From: Conus ventricosus
Taxonomy: Eukaryota; Mollusca; Gastropoda; Neogastropoda; Conidae
Assembly: GCA_018398815.1 (NCBI GenBank)
Contig: CM031595.1
Coordinates: forward strand, 56,527,324-56,591,323
DNA: 64,000 bases
Direction of reading: 5' to 3'
In this document: one piece after another, positions 1-12,725 of the stretch
Layout: each line of letters starts with the position of its first letter
How positions within the stretch are numbered: the stretch's first letter is position 1
The notes under the pieces: model-generated
Told to the model about the DNA's origin: nothing
Databases searched by the model: none
The model's input: the letters and a program-made list of their open reading frames with translations, nothing else
Position numbers and translations under genes: made by a program

Positions 1-2100
1 GTACATGAAAGGATGCACTCATCAGCTTTTCTATAGGCACACAAAGTGCACACATATTGGTAAAAGTAAATAATTTTTTGTTTGATTTCTTTTTTATAAG
101 AGAGCAATTGTAGGGGTAATCTGAATCTTGCTGACTTGTGTAGCTGAATGTCTAATTTGTAAAAGAAAGTTTGTAACAGCCTTGTTATAATTATCTGTCG
201 GTACTGGGTTGTTTTTTTTTAATTTTTTTTTTTTAATGTTTTGCATCTTTTTTTAAACAAAGGAAAAATGTTTTTAAAACATGTGTTTGTATCTGATGTA
301 GCCGCACTTTTACCAGCTACCTTGAACAATACTGTTATCTGCATGCCCCAAACAGATAGAGGCTTGGGTTACATAGCTTTTCTGTTTTTTTGGGTTAGAC
401 AGTTTTAAGTATATTTTTGTTCAGTTTAAAAAAAAAAAAGGGGGCTCATGGGGAAATTTAGCAGTTTGTGACTTTTTCTCCAAATGTCCTCTTTTCTGCT
501 CCTGTCAACTAACTTGGCTGGCCTACTGTACACAGGTTCAGTTTCATTTGATATTTTATTTTCAAGTTTTTGTTGTCCCCTTATCGAGACCCTTTCCCCC
601 CAAAACCCCCTTAAACCTGCTCCTCTAAAAATGTTTTTGATTTTTCGTTTGCTTTTAACTTTCAGTATCTTTTCCCTGCCCCGTTCCTGTCAAGGGTTAA
701 ATTCAACTGGAAAAAGAAAGATGGGCTTTTGGTGTCAGACGTACCGTGAGGACTGGGGGTGAAAAAAAAAGTGCGTCATGTAGGGGGATCGTGACAATTA
801 TCGCTGGGTTGTGGATCTATTCAAACTACCTTTTAAACGTTGTGACAAGGTGGAGTGTTAGGAGTGTGAGGGGATTGACTTTATGCAGATTAGTAAAGTA
901 AACTGAAATTTGTGACTAGAACATCTGACTGAAATCTGGTTGCAAGTCATTTACAAAGCTTGGGATGGGAGTAATGTTTTGGGAGTAATGTTTTGTTGTT
1001 GGTTCTGTCTGTCAGCATGTATGTCTTTCTCATTATCTGTCTGGGTTTCTAAAAGGGACGCCTTAAAAAACGGGAGGCAGGTCTTAATCAAAATTCACAG
1101 AGTTAATTGAGGGTTATCTTTTAAAAGGGGATGAAAATGATGGGATCTGTATGTACAGTACTGTAAAAAATGCAGAAGAAAGAAATGCATGTGCGGGGTC
1201 TGTGTCCTCCGGGGATGCTGTTTTCATTGAAACTGCCAGCACTGTGCACTGGTAATAGGAGCTGGTAATCCTTCGAGTGAGAGACTGTGAATATTGTCTT
1301 TGTGATGGGGTGTGGCAGCCCTATTCAGATTACCAGGTAGCGCTTTTGTGCCTTCCCGTTTTACATGAGACAGAATATTTTAATGAAGAGCAGTGATATT
1401 GTTAATGTGTACCAAAGTGTGGACCTCCCACAGATCTGTACTGTCCTTTTGGCTTTCGTTAAAGCCCCAGTATGCATGGGCTAAACAGGGCTCTGTACAA
1501 GGATACAAAGGAAAATGGACCCAGAGAAAGAAGGGAAGAAACTTGCTTGTGAAAGCTCTTGTTGATTGGATTAGATCGTATACTCTGCAGTTTGGCAGAA
1601 CCTCTGCCAGAGGATGGATGGGTTTGGGATTTCCACTGTTAATGACACATTTCCTGTTTTATGTGTGTGTTTATTTTGAGTCATCATTTGTCCACAATTT
1701 TTGTATCTTTGACTGAAACTACAGTGAAAGAATACAGACTAACAACAGGGTCAGTTAATGTGTTTCCAGCTACACACCTGTCCATGTGCTATCAGTACAG
1801 CTGTTCTGTTGGAGGAAAGACTAGAACCTTTTCTTTTATTTTTGTGTGAAGTCGTGCTTTTTTTTATTTAACCATATTGTTACAGATTTTTTCCTGTAGT
1901 CCAGTTGCATTCTGCTGTGAAAACATGGATGATGTTCTTTTCAACATCACAAAGGCATAGTATTTTGATTACAGGCTCATGTAAAAAGGGTGTAGAAACC
2001 AGAACCATATACCTGATGGACTTGATTGTAAAGCAGGTGCCATGTATTGTGTATCTGGTTTGTCAGTTGTGTGTTATTTTTTGTCTTTAATAGGAGCTTG
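1..2100. other. No supported gene; AT-rich noncoding DNA
   Basis: No reading frame here looks like a known protein. The sequence is T-rich with several homopolymer T runs (for example around 211-236). It could be the untranslated or intronic part of a host gene that starts outside the window, but nothing in it proves that. Confidence 0.5.
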
Positions 2101-2138
2101 ACTTGAATTAGTCCAATATGCATGCATGCACACTCACT

Positions 2139-2139
<1 letters not shown>

Positions 2140-2193
<54 letters not shown>
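2140..2193. repeat. (CA)n microsatellite
   Basis: Uninterrupted CA dinucleotide tract directly upstream of a tRNA-headed SINE. Confidence 0.95.
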
Positions 2194-2195
<2 letters not shown>

Positions 2196-2204
2196 GCCAG
2201 CTGT

Positions 2205-2560
2205 TGATCAGCTTGAGATTAGGTGCTCAGTTGGTAGAGCGCCGGCCCTTGTGCTCCTGGGGTTGCGGGTTCGAATTTCGGTACAGGGGGATTTTTCCCT
2301 CGGAGTTAACATTGGTTCAGACTCCATTCCCCATACAGTCCTTCAAATGAGACTATAAACCGAGGTTCCGTGTGTGAATGCACGCACAACATTTTGCACA
2401 CACGTAAAATCCTATCACCAAGTTTCGAAAGAGAATGCCAGTTTGGCCGTTGGTATGGATGACACGTTACACACAGCATGCACCTTCCCTGAAGATGGAG
2501 TATGGCTGCCTTAATGGCGGGATAAAAAATACACACAAAACTCCACTGCCTGTCTATACA
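2205..2560 (+). repeat. tRNA-derived SINE
   Basis: The head has a pol III A-box-like segment (GCTCAGTTGGTAGAGC, near 2225) and a B-box-like segment (GGTTCGAATTTC, near 2267). The body has the segment 'AAATGAGACTATAAACCGAGG' type and a 'CACGTAAAA' segment, which I recognise as the conserved middle part of widespread molluscan SINEs. It is not a functional tRNA gene: the acceptor stem does not close and the body continues for about 270 bp. Confidence 0.75.
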
Positions 2561-2662
2561 GGCAGTGTCCGCAGGAGTATCAGCTTGTGTACGCAGAAAA
2601 AAAAAATCGGCTTGAGATTATATATCTTTACGTGCTTTTTTTGTTTTGTTTTTCCCAAACCA

Positions 2663-2896
2663 GCTGCTGTGACAAAGTGGTTAGCGACATGGACTCTTGG
2701 CTTGGAGGTTGTGGGTTTGATTCCCCATCACAGTCATTTGTTTTGTGGCATCCTGAGTATGTCTGTATCTCTCAGGTTTGGTTGACGCTAGGATATATTA
2801 TGAAAGTAAGCATTGAGTACAAACCTGTCATGCAGTCTCAGATCAGGATGGAAATCTGTAGCATCATCATCATCCTCATCCTCATCATTCTGCATT
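2663..2896 (+). repeat. Second tRNA-headed SINE with (ATC)n tail
   Basis: An A-box-like segment (GACAAAGTGGTTAGCGA, near 2672) and a B-box-like segment (GGTTTGATTCCCC, near 2713) lie about 40 bp apart. The unit ends in an ATCATCATCCTC tail near 2861-2888. The head looks more like a Leu/Ser-type tRNA than that of the SINE just upstream, so it is probably a different family. Confidence 0.6.
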
Positions 2897-2899
2897 AAA

Positions 2900-4140
2900 A
2901 AAACAAAACAAAAAATGTCCAATTCTGTGGCCCCTTATGCTGTGCTGGCATGGTGACCAGTTTCAGTGGCCTCTTCACGCCTATGCCCTTGGTTTAATTC
3001 TGTCGGGATCACCGGTATCAAGCAAGTTCATGGGGACTGTTGCTGGATGGACGTGGTAGCTCACTCCAAAAGGAAAGTTCACTTACACCGGCTCCGTGAC
3101 TAAACAACTATTGTCATCAGTAAGGGTTTAGTAGGTGGTGTCCTGGGTATTTTGGATCAAAACAGGCACCACTGAACACCATTGAAGTGACTCAGTAGCA
3201 GTGCTGTGTCTCTGGGGGATTTGCCTCTTGACGACTTGACATTGGCTGCTTCTGGTGGATTGCTGGTGCTGAGACCGTGGCATGACAGGTGAAGCTGTGG
3301 CTGTGGACGAGGGTTCAGAACAAGTGGTGTGGGTGCAATGCAATCCACCGAGGTGGCACAGAGCATGGGACAGTGTAAAAACGGAAACAAAGATTTTTTT
3401 TTAAGCGGTGCTATTTACGAAAAGGTACCAGCCACTACAATTGATTTCACTCACCTTGGTTTTATTTCATGTGTTGTATGAATTGTCATACTGGCGAGAA
3501 TCAATCATTTTTACGCAACCATTCACCATAGATGTGTTTGTCTATGATTAGTTTTATGATGCATGTTGCAAAACATTAGCCAGTTGAGCAATGGTAGTGA
3601 ATGAACATTTGAGTCATTCAAAGTCAGCAAGTTCCTGAAAACTTTCCGAACACGTTTAAAGGAAATTAAGAAAAACGGATAACTGCTTTTGTTCCTTGGC
3701 TGTGTATATGCATGTTACTTCAAGTGGGTGTTTTTTTTTTTTTTTCTTTCTGTTTGGCTTTTTCATCATTTTCTCAGTTTGTAGACTAGGTTTTGTTCCC
3801 CTTGTTTCCATTTTTGATTATTTTGTCTGTTCGTAACGCTATCTTATTATTGACTTGTCAGAAAGGATTGACGCAGAACACTGTTCGAGTTTGAGGTGGC
3901 AGACAAATCGAAAAGCTTCTGTGATTGATATGGAAATTCGTCACACATCTATGAAATTTGACCATGAATAATAAGTATCAGCCAGACACTTCATACTTTT
4001 CATTGTGTTTGTGCTTGCGACTATCAAGGATGGAAGGAGAGGAAGTGTTAAATAGAGCTGTAACATTTCAAAAGTGCAGATTGTTAACCATTTTTCTTGA
4101 TCAGCATCAGTTATTTTAAAGTGTTGTCACACCTGTACAT
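2900..4140. other. No supported gene
   Basis: No conserved frame or RNA gene is recognised. A long T run lies at 3729-3746. A degenerate tRNA-like B box may lie near 2985 but is too weak to call. Confidence 0.5.
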
Positions 4141-4186
4141 ATAACAGCTTCTGAACTAATGCCGACATGCATTTGTTTGTTAGGAA

Positions 4187-4294
4187 GCTACACACACACA
4201 CAGAGTACACACACACACACAGAGTACACACACACACAGAGTACACACACACACACACACACAGAGTACACTCACACAGAGTACACGCACACAT

Positions 4295-4327
<33 letters not shown>

Positions 4328-4483
4328 CACAGAGTAGACACGCACACATACACACAAACACACACACACACACAGTACACATGCACACACACACACACAG
4401 TACATGCGCACACATGCAGAGTACACACACGCGCACACACACACAGAGTACACACACACACACACACATTTACACACACACAG

Positions 4484-4533
<50 letters not shown>
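4187..4533. repeat. Compound CA microsatellite with GAGTAC interruptions
   Basis: CA tract of about 350 bp, broken at semi-regular intervals by AGAGTACAC-type interruptions in its first half, then a pure (CA)n run. The Cys/Val and His/Thr reading frames it produces are translation artefacts of the repeat. Confidence 0.95.
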
Positions 4534-4535
<2 letters not shown>

Positions 4536-4839
4536 ATCAAGCATGGCTCAAAGATTTTGGCAGCTTCCAGTCCAAGAGAGAGAAAGGATGAGTGTGTGAT
4601 GTGCATCCGCAAGTGGGATGTGCGTGTGTGTGTGTTTTGCAAGGAGAATAATATGCGGAAGTCAGCAGATAAAAACAAAACAAACAAAAAACTACACACA
4701 ATCCAGACTTGGAAAAGAAAGAAACAAGAAAATTGTACTCGTCCTGCCCTGTTACTTTTTCGTCGAAAGGAGAAACAAACTAGATAGAACATCGAATTTG
4801 TGTTGAATACCAACAAAACTGAATACTTAAGAACTCCCA

Positions 4840-5082
4840 TCCTTCTCCCTCTCTCCGCGTCTTCTCATTCACGTAAAAGTGAAGAACAAAAATAAACCAC
4901 GGAATTTCTCATTCATGAAGAAGCAAGAAAACTGAAACAAGTGTTAATCAATATATTTGCTGTGGTTGGTGCCTCCCCATGGATCTTTGTCAAGCCCCAG
5001 AATTTTGACATTACAATATAAAACTAATGCTGACTACGGTGGGAAAAAAAAGAAAAAAAAAGAAAAGAAAAGAAATTTGAAC

Positions 5083-5138
<56 letters not shown>

Positions 5139-6640
5139 GGCTTCAAGATATGTAGCCGTTTAATACATATGGGTTGAAGAACTCTGTAGTGCCGTGAAAT
5201 TCTTGGAAACAGCTATTTTCGGTTTGTAAACCTGTTCGTGGTAACTCGAACCAGTCAACCAATTCACCGCAGCTCAAACATTTTTTTTTTTCACGAAATG
5301 CCATATTTGAAAATCAGTTTAATCATACGTTAAGGTTTTACGACACATCTCCAGACTTCAACACCTTATGGCACCAATGCCACAGTGGTGCAACAACATG
5401 GCCCCCATCACAAGCGTTGGGGACCAGTGTAAAGAACACCACTGGAAGACTCGCAGCTGTATAAAGAAGAAAAGCCAGTTGTGGTTTCCCCACCTCCATC
5501 CATTTCCTTTTATTTCATTAAACATAGCGAGGGCATTTTTATCCTCTCAAGAGAAATTCATGTTCAAAGTCATTTCAGTGTGGGTCTTGACCTAGTTTTT
5601 TTTCTGTGATATTAACAAACTTCTGTGCATACACGCTCCCATTTATACTGCACATACCTGCCCACTTATGTTTACAAACTCTGATTTACAATGGTACTGC
5701 GACTGGTCACCGTGAGTGATTAGTCATGGAATTGAATCCCATAGGAACCATTTCTGTGGGACTTTCTTTTTGGCCACATCTGACGCCAACCTGGAGTTGC
5801 CATGCGTGCTGGAGCTCAAAACGGGTCTGCTGGGAGCACACGGTTACTTTCAAGCACTCTACTGGCGACTCTCTTTGAGAGTGTTCGTAGTTCTAGACTA
5901 ACACTAGTTAGGCGTGGATGGCACGAAAGGAAGTGGACAGAACAGCACTGCCACAAAGTCTTGGAACCATATCATGGAAATCTGTCATTTCATCCTCCTC
6001 CATCCTCCCTGACAAAAAAAAAGAAGAAAAAATTTAGGGGGGGGGGGGGGGGGGGGGGTGTCTTAGATTCTGCCTTCCTTTATGCTCAGCCGTCATAGCG
6101 ACCTCTGCGGACATTTCTCCTCTACATCCATCTTTCTGCTGTTGTGTGTCAACGTCTCTGGTATCGGCAGCTTGGTGAGGACTGCCAGTGGGGACTCCGC
6201 CACTAGGCAGTTACCGTGATCAGAATGTTGAACACTCAGAAGAAAGTGTAGTCAAGATAATGATGAAATGACATTGAGGAAATGGATACAAAGCTAACGA
6301 ACTGAAAGTTCACAGCGCCTAAGACCCTTGAGTCTGATGCTTTTAGAACGTTTGTGGATATATCTGGTGGAAGTTCCTGAATGGAAATACATTTGTCATC
6401 TATAATTATGTTTGTACATCTGGCACAGTTGTGAGTCCAACGAAAATGACATGTCTGCTTCAAAGATCTGAATCTTGTCGTCAAACAGCTGATAAGGTAG
6501 AAACGGTTTGTAGAGCAGCATGATACCCATTAATTAGTAGCAGGTTCATGAAGGTCTCTTCAGCTGCCGATCTGAGAAGTGGAAAACAAACAGACATGTA
6601 TGCATTTTTTGTGGAAGGCCTAACAAAAGAATTTTGGTGC
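4840..6640. other. Noncoding, with simple repeats
   Basis: Contains an A-rich tract (5042-5076), a (TG)n tract (5087-5136) and a G homopolymer (about 6037-6058). No gene is supported. Confidence 0.5.
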
Positions 6641-6646
6641 GTAGCA

Positions 6647-6649
<3 letters not shown>

Positions 6650-6712
<63 letters not shown>

Positions 6713-6714
6713 TC
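6650..6714. repeat. (TC)n microsatellite
   Basis: Nearly pure CT dinucleotide tract of about 65 bp. Confidence 0.95.
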
Positions 6715-6989
6715 ATGCTGTGAGATCACTGGTTCTGCCAGCATTCAAAAAAAGTTCTAACCACGCTGTTTCACTGGAAACTTCTCCGTTCATGTTCTGT
6801 ATTGAGCGTTTCGAACCCAAGCCATGGAAATGAGGTGTTACCGCCGGATACTAAACATCAGGTACGGTACACTGATCCTATATCACCAACGAACAAAATA
6901 ATGAAGCAAACTATCAAGCAATATAGTATGTCAGACCATTTAAAGATCTACCGACATCAGCTCAGAAACGAAAAGTACGTTGGTATGAC

Positions 6990-7330
6990 GATGGAACACG
7001 ATCCAATGGCCTCGATGAAACAAGTCACCCCCTGGGAAACTGTTGAGGGAGAGAGACAGAGGGGAAGACAAAAACAGCAACAAAAACAGATGGACAGACA
7101 ACATTGCAGACGGGGCAGGGAAACCATTTGAAGACACACGAGCCTTGGCACACAACCGACAGAACAGGGTGGAACATGGTGAAATCTTCAACGCGGGACC
7201 CCAAAGACTCCCCACACAGATAAGGCAGAAGAATAGGGAAAAGATTAAGCGTTGTCATGGTCAGCCACGGTGTCGTATAGTCTGGTCAAGATCTGACCAG
7301 CGGGTTAAATCAATTGCGCAGGACAGGCAT
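6990..7330 (+). pseudogene. Non-LTR retrotransposon C-terminal relic
   Basis: The frame around 7043-7330 contains a WTDNIADGAGKP-type segment followed by a stretch rich in Arg, Gln and Asn and ending near PQRLPT. I recognise this as the very C-terminal end of mollusc LINE reverse transcriptases of the RTE/Jockey type (a 'GR.R..W.DNI..W' arrangement). The RT domain itself is absent, so it is a 3' fragment. Frame breaks are present. Confidence 0.5.
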
Positions 7331-7339
7331 CTGATAAGC

Positions 7340-7862
7340 TTCATCCATGAAATGTTCCCCCTCTCCACTCTCCTCCCACTCCTTCCCCTCTCTCATACCC
7401 CCCTCCCCCCTCCAAACACACCTCCAACATTTTCCCACATTCTAGTACTTTGCTGCACTCCCTTGCGCATTGAGGGCATAATCATGGCCTGGCACATGTC
7501 AGGTGCAGCTGCACCGTGTACGGACTGGCCCGCTTGCAGTGCCATCTTGATGAAACTGAACACTCAAATCTGTACAATGCATGCCGTGATCATCTGCGAA
7601 CTGAGCTAGCAGACATCAATCTGAACGTACTGCTACCCGCAACAACGTACAATTTCCGACCTACAGGCTGAATGCGAAGGCATGAAATAGGACGTTAATT
7701 GGTAATGGATCTCGGTGGAAAATACTGCGTGACAGCTGTCTCCTTTACAGTCATGTATATTATGATGGAGGTTCATCTATGTTATCATATTAACCCAGTT
7801 TGGGTAAGTTGTTGTGACCTCCTCCTCCTCCTCCTTCTTCTTCCTCTTCTTCTTCTTCTTCT

Positions 7863-7916
<54 letters not shown>

Positions 7917-8212
7917 ACTCTCTGCCCCTACCTCCTCTCTCTCTCCCTTCCTGCACCCCACTTTCACTTCTCACCACATTTCAGTCCCCTCTTCCACCAC
8001 ACACATGCTCGCGTGTTAAACATAAGTATACACGTACGCTCGCAACCATACACAATACGACTGCCAGTGCAGCGTTATTGAAACACCCGGAAGAAGTCTC
8101 GCACTTTGGCAATGTATTCAGACAGTTGCCCTACTCAAGTTAAACTCTGTCTCCGAACCCTAAGCTTGCCAAGCGTTTTATACATGTTTGCGCGCATCCT
8201 GATCTGTGGTAA

Positions 8213-8248
<36 letters not shown>

Positions 8249-8640
8249 AAAATTCTGTGATCGCCTCATCCAGCAGGATTAGCATTTCTTTTGATTTTTC
8301 TGCTGTTTGGTTTGCATTAATAGTGATCTTGAGAATGTGCATGGCTGAATGGCTGAATGCACAATTCTTGAGAAAGCCCTAAAGGTCTTGTGTATAGATC
8401 GCTGTTCCTGCTTTTCGAAAAAGGCCAACATGTATCGTCACTCGAGCAGAACTGTCCGACTGGAAAAAAAGACCTATTGAGTTTCGGCAGCAGCAAGAAG
8501 ACAAACAACAGTCCAGCTATGCAAATGGTTTTCATTTTGCACAATGCAGTTACTGAAAAGCACAGCGAAAACAACAGCAAACAACGACAATAACGAGAAC
8601 GGATAAAGAGAGGGACAGAATTCAATGACTCCCCCCCAAA
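7340..8640. other. Noncoding with pyrimidine tracts
   Basis: Contains a CTT/TC-rich pyrimidine tract (7818-7915) and a (GA)n tract (8214-8247). No supported gene. Confidence 0.5.
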
Positions 8641-8644
8641 AGGT

Positions 8645-9290
8645 TAAAGACGACTGCTACAAAACACTGGTTAGACCAGTACTGATATGGTTGCTCAGTT
8701 TGGGATCCTTACCATCTAAAGGACATTGATGACCTCGAAAAGATTCAGAAGAGAGCAGCACGGTCGTAACAGGGACCACATCAGAGAAAAGGGGAATATA
8801 GGAAGAACATGAGGAAACGAATAGCATGGTATAAACCCTAGAAGAAGGACTTTGATCAAACTTACATCTCTTCAAAGCAAGCTAAAGTAATGATATTCCA
8901 ATGGAACAACAGTATTGATAAAAGTAGCACCAGGAGTGGGTCATGTTAATACCATAACAGCACAAAATTGACACAACTTTCATTCTTTTTATCCCAGTTC
9001 TTCGGCTGTGGAACTCACTGCCGGTGCCTCAATGATTGCCATCAAATGCATCTATTTAAACAACAAATTGATGCACAAGTTTGGAAAGCTTGCATTTGAA
9101 GATTTCCTGTTTTTACTTCCCAGATATTACTGTTACCTGGGCCAGAATTTGCCATGCTTTTAATCTAAATATCGAGGCGACCCCTTGTTGCCAATTTGCT
9201 CCAGGGGCCAACAGTCCTGAGTCGCAAATATTTTATTTATTATTTTACTTTAACACATGCGCACTGACACTCGTATTGAGATGAACAGAT
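8645..9290 (+). pseudogene. LINE 3' end relic (RT C-terminus plus 3' UTR), copy 1
   Basis: The frames encode a broken C-terminal RT segment (CYKTLVRPVL, then an EKIQ(K)RAAR-like segment near 8738-8768, then SSSAVELT near 9003). This is the usual end of CR1/Jockey-type LINEs ('RP.LEY...W.P', 'IE.IQ.RAAR', 'LWN.LP'). The 3' UTR (9176-9226, around TTGTTGCCAATTTGCTCC) matches the reverse complement of 47922-47975, so both come from one family. The frame is broken in many places. Confidence 0.65.
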
Positions 9291-9299
9291 TTTAGGAAG

Positions 9300-9728
9300 A
9301 AGAAGAAGAAGAGTTAACCCCCTTAATCCCTGCCTCAGCTAGTTAGAGTTCCATTGCCATACGAAAGCTCCCCACTTCCTGTTGATTGACTGACTCTTTG
9401 CCAGCCTCCGATTTACAGGTTACCTGTCTGTTCACCACACTTTATCGCTAACTGGTGTCAAAATTCCTAAGTTCAAAGTACTCAAACGCATTCACGGGTG
9501 AAGGCTTTGTGCAGACGATAGGCCGACCTTGCTGAAAAGCAGACAATGAGCCGGCATACGTGTAACCCAAGCGGGCAGCCCAGTCAGTTGAACAGTTCTA
9601 TCGTGCACGTGACAAATATGGTGCCCGGAAATGGTTGGTAACCTGTGGGAGTAAACGGAACTCCAACGAAGGTAGATAGAGGGAAAGCAAGACAAGATAG
9701 GTGTCCTGTCCCTTTACATCATTGGGAT

Positions 9729-9777
<49 letters not shown>

Positions 9778-10430
9778 TATTCCTTACGTGTGACAGATGT
9801 TATTGCTGATCGTCATTTCATTGCTCTGACCAGATCGGCTGACATTTTCCGGGAAAGAAGTGAGTGACACAAAAATCGCTTATTGGCCATTTTCTTTTAT
9901 CAAATCATTATTGTAGGGCAGCCCCTTTATATGTATACATTGTAGTTCATAGAGAAAGAGAATGAAAAAAAAAAGTTAACTTACGCCAAACGAATGGAGC
10001 AAACATACTATGACATATATGCAACGTGTTTCGACTTGTGGGCCTTAATCAGGCAAAACAAACGAGTAAAGCAGCGGAGGGGGAAAAACCGGATCAAAGA
10101 AAAAGAAGAAAAAAAAAAGACTGAACCGAGACGGTCTGTTTCCGGTGAGTTGAGAAAAGTAAAACTGATAATGAAAAACGACAATCTGTGTGTGTTTATG
10201 CAACAACAAAAACAACAGCACGATAACAACAAATATAACAACAACAACGAAAAAGAAATCGCCATAGCGTCGTCAGCAAAGAAAACAAGGATTGAAAACG
10301 TCGTCGTGAATTACCGGTGATATATCATCGCAGGTGGGTAGCATATAAGCTTCTTCAATGGCCCTCCCCATGTGCTCAAATCCATTTTTCGGCCGTGGAC
10401 TTTTTAGCATTCATCCCGTAAGCCAGCAGC
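9300..10430. other. Noncoding with GA tract
   Basis: Includes a (GA)n tract (9728-9776) and an A/AAC-rich stretch (10080-10260). No supported gene apart from the Penelope-like tail remnant listed separately. Confidence 0.5.
10020..10065 (-). repeat. Penelope-like element tail remnant with hammerhead-like core
   Basis: On the minus strand the segment reads CCTGATTAAGGCC, a short spacer, then AGTCGAAACACG. This is the terminal signature of many Penelope-like elements and corresponds to a degenerate hammerhead core (CUGANNA, stem II, GAAA). The core G is replaced by T, so activity is not expected. Confidence 0.45.
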
Positions 10431-10431
10431 C

Positions 10432-10871
10432 GTGTTGCTGCTAATCCCCATCCGCCTTTCATTGAGGAAGTCGTCCTGTTCTGCTGGGTGTTTTTTGCCG
10501 ATCTTGTTCAAAACGTCATACGCTTCGTTGTGGTCTCTCAGTGAAAGAGAGAGTCTATTCATCGGTCTATTGTCAATCAGTCAGGGCCTGTTGATGTGCG
10601 TTAGGCTTGTAAGCCTACATGGCGTGTGGCAGGAATATATATCCTTTTTTCCCGCCAAGCTTAACACTGTCAAAATGATCGTTTCCCGCTGTGTTGCGTG
10701 CACCGTTTTAATTCTCGCTGCTTTCAAAAGGCTTTCCTCTGTTTTTGTCATGCTGATTAGTTTTTCAGTATCTCCTCCATCTTCCTCATTCATTCACCTG
10801 CCTCTAATAACGATTAACGCATGTGGAGTGGATGATGAGATGTAATTATTACAATAGAATCAACCAGAACA

Positions 10872-10909
<38 letters not shown>

Positions 10910-10948
10910 TATATATATATAATATATATATATAATATATATATTGTG

Positions 10949-10980
<32 letters not shown>

Positions 10981-11100
10981 ACATTATCTTTTCTTAAATA
11001 ACAAAAAGACTTGTTCGTTGCGTTCTTTTATCATCCGGTTGGTTTGTGATTGTCATGTTTCTTACGTTGCTGAAAAACAGTATAAATATCATTAATAAAA
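10432..11100 (+). repeat. Local host repeat, unit A
   Basis: Aligns by eye with unit B and unit C. Shared blocks are 'AAGCCTACATGGCG'-type, 'GCTGTGTTGCGTGCA', 'CTGCTTTCAAAAGGC' and a pyrimidine-rich 'CTCCTCCATCTTCCTCA' block. The unit ends in AT (10876-10944) and TG (10948-10978) tracts. No protein frame is recognised. The similarity is moderate, so the units are old. Confidence 0.55.
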
Positions 11101-11130
11101 AGAATGCAAGGCAAATAAGATCTGATGTAA

Positions 11131-12450
11131 TCAAGAAGTCCGAGATCTAAATGTTATCAGTAAAAGGATCTGTAGTCTGCTGGCCGTTTCGGACTTCAAG
11201 AAGTTCAGGGAAGGAAACCACAGGGAAAAGGCTATACATATATTTACAGAATCAGGAGTAGATAACCCAAGTAGGTAATGATTCTTATCTTTCAATAATC
11301 CACTCTCAGTATTGTGGAAAAGTTTGGGGCTTGACGCTCATGATATAAGTATGGTATACATCTCCTCAAGGTGTTACGTGTGCGGGCGATTTTAGCTAGA
11401 GCAAATATGCGGGCTGGCGGGGGTGGTAGGGGGTGGGTGGAGGTTTTACAGCAGTCCAGATCCGCCCTCCCCCCTCCCGTGCCTACATCCCCTCCTCACT
11501 CCAACCCCTATCCCCCCCCCCCCCCCCCCCCAGTTCTAGGCCTCGTTCTGAGAAATAAACAGTGCAAAAGCATCATGGAAGCTATTTTAAAACAAAAGAA
11601 AGCAAACAAACCAAGTCATGGAGTGGGGGAGTGCGACAAGAATTAAACGTCTTCATCTTACGCTGCAGTCTGTACAGTCTGTACCGCACTCGGTAGCTTG
11701 CTTCTCCATTCTATTTCCCAAACAGCTGCCTTCATCTCATCCCCCCTCCCCTCCACCCATCCCCCCCCCCCCCCCCCCCCCCCTTTTTTTTCCGCATCCT
11801 CCATCCTGCTCACATTAAACTTTCGCTTCCCCGAAGTCATTTGCTATGCTGTTCTTATCCCCCCTCCTCCCGCTATCTCCCCCCCCCCTTCCCTACCCCC
11901 CCCCCCTTTTTTTTTTTCTTTTTTTTTTAACATTAAGTCATTCACTCTACATACTTGGTGGGTTTTACTGCCCTTTTTTCAAAATGCCAAATGCTTCATT
12001 ATGGTGCTTCCGTGGAAGCGAGCAAGGCTCTTTTTCTTTCTCGTCTGTTTTTTTTTTTTTATTTTTATTTTTTACGTCTCCTACCAATTAGACAAGGCCT
12101 ACCGATATGTGTTGGGCTATTAGCCAACATGGCGTCTAGCTAAAAAATACCACCGTTTCCAAGTTTGACATTTGACAGATTGCCATTTCCAGCTGTGTTG
12201 CGTGCATTCTTTCCCTCTGGCTGCTTTGAAAAAGCCTCCTTTTGTTGTTCTGTTATTCCTGCTAAATAGTTTCATCAGCCTCTCCCTCATCTTTCTCTTC
12301 AATTCATTACCTCTAATTGTCAGCGTCCATGAGTTAATAACAAGATTTCATCATCACAACAGAATCAGCGAAAAATTTGATAAATACAGAAAGAAAAAGA
12401 AAAATAATGTTTAGTTTGTTGCGTTTTTTTTAAAATAACTTTTAGCCAGT
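11131..12450 (+). repeat. Local host repeat, unit B (immediate left flank of the Polinton)
   Basis: Starts with a block shared with the right flank: 'AATGTTATCAG', 'CGGACTTC', 'ATCAGGAGTAGAT', 'TATTGTGGAA' at 11150-11325. After about 750 bp of C-rich DNA (poly-C at 11515-11531 and 11761-11782) it continues with the ACATGGCG...GCTGTGTTGCGTGCA block at 12100-12220, shared with unit A. It ends in an (AAT/GAT)n tail at 12468-12540, into which the Polinton inserted. Confidence 0.55.
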
Positions 12451-12544
12451 GTGTCATGAAATATTAATGATAATAATAATAATGATGATGATGATAACAA
12501 TAATAATAATAATGATAATTATGATAATGATAATAACAATAGTG

Positions 12545-12550
12545 ATTAGT
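12545..12550. other. Target-site duplication, left (ATTAGT)
   Basis: These are the six bases immediately outside the left terminus. The right counterpart is ACTAGT, one mismatch. Six-base duplications are characteristic of Polinton/Maverick integration by the RVE integrase. The mismatch may be mutation or consensus error. Confidence 0.6.
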
Positions 12551-12576
12551 AGTGTTATAGGGTGCCTTGAACACCC

Positions 12577-12725
12577 GGAGCGGATCCCGGCCCGGAGCGG
12601 ATCCCCGGGATGGAGCGGATCCCGGCATGGAGCGGATCCCGGCATGGAGCGGCTCTCGGGTAAAGAGCGGCTCTCGGGTAAGGGGCGGCTCTCGGGTGAG
12701 GAGCGTCTGCCCGGGAAAGGAGTGG
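12577..12725 (+). repeat. Terminal GAGCGG minisatellite, left arm
   Basis: Starting 26 bp inside the terminus is a run of about nine units of 17-20 bp with core GAGCGG. The distal units read GGAGCGGATCCCGGCAT-like and the proximal ones GAGCGGCTCTCGGGTAA-like. Later single units appear at 12849-12875. Iterated motifs just inside the termini suggest binding sites for a replication, packaging or integration protein, but this is inferred. Confidence 0.8.

Noticed and set aside
2222..2290. tRNA gene
   Set aside because: A and B boxes are present, but the acceptor stem does not close and a SINE body follows.
4127..4840. Long Cys/Val- or His/Thr-repeat reading frames (also at 32361-32998, 36405-36991, 49091-49372 and elsewhere)
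   Set aside because: They are translations of (TG)n/(CA)n and related microsatellites with no other coding signal.
12577..12725. CRISPR-like repeat array
   Set aside because: Units are contiguous 17-20-bp repeats without unique spacers, in a eukaryotic transposon terminus.
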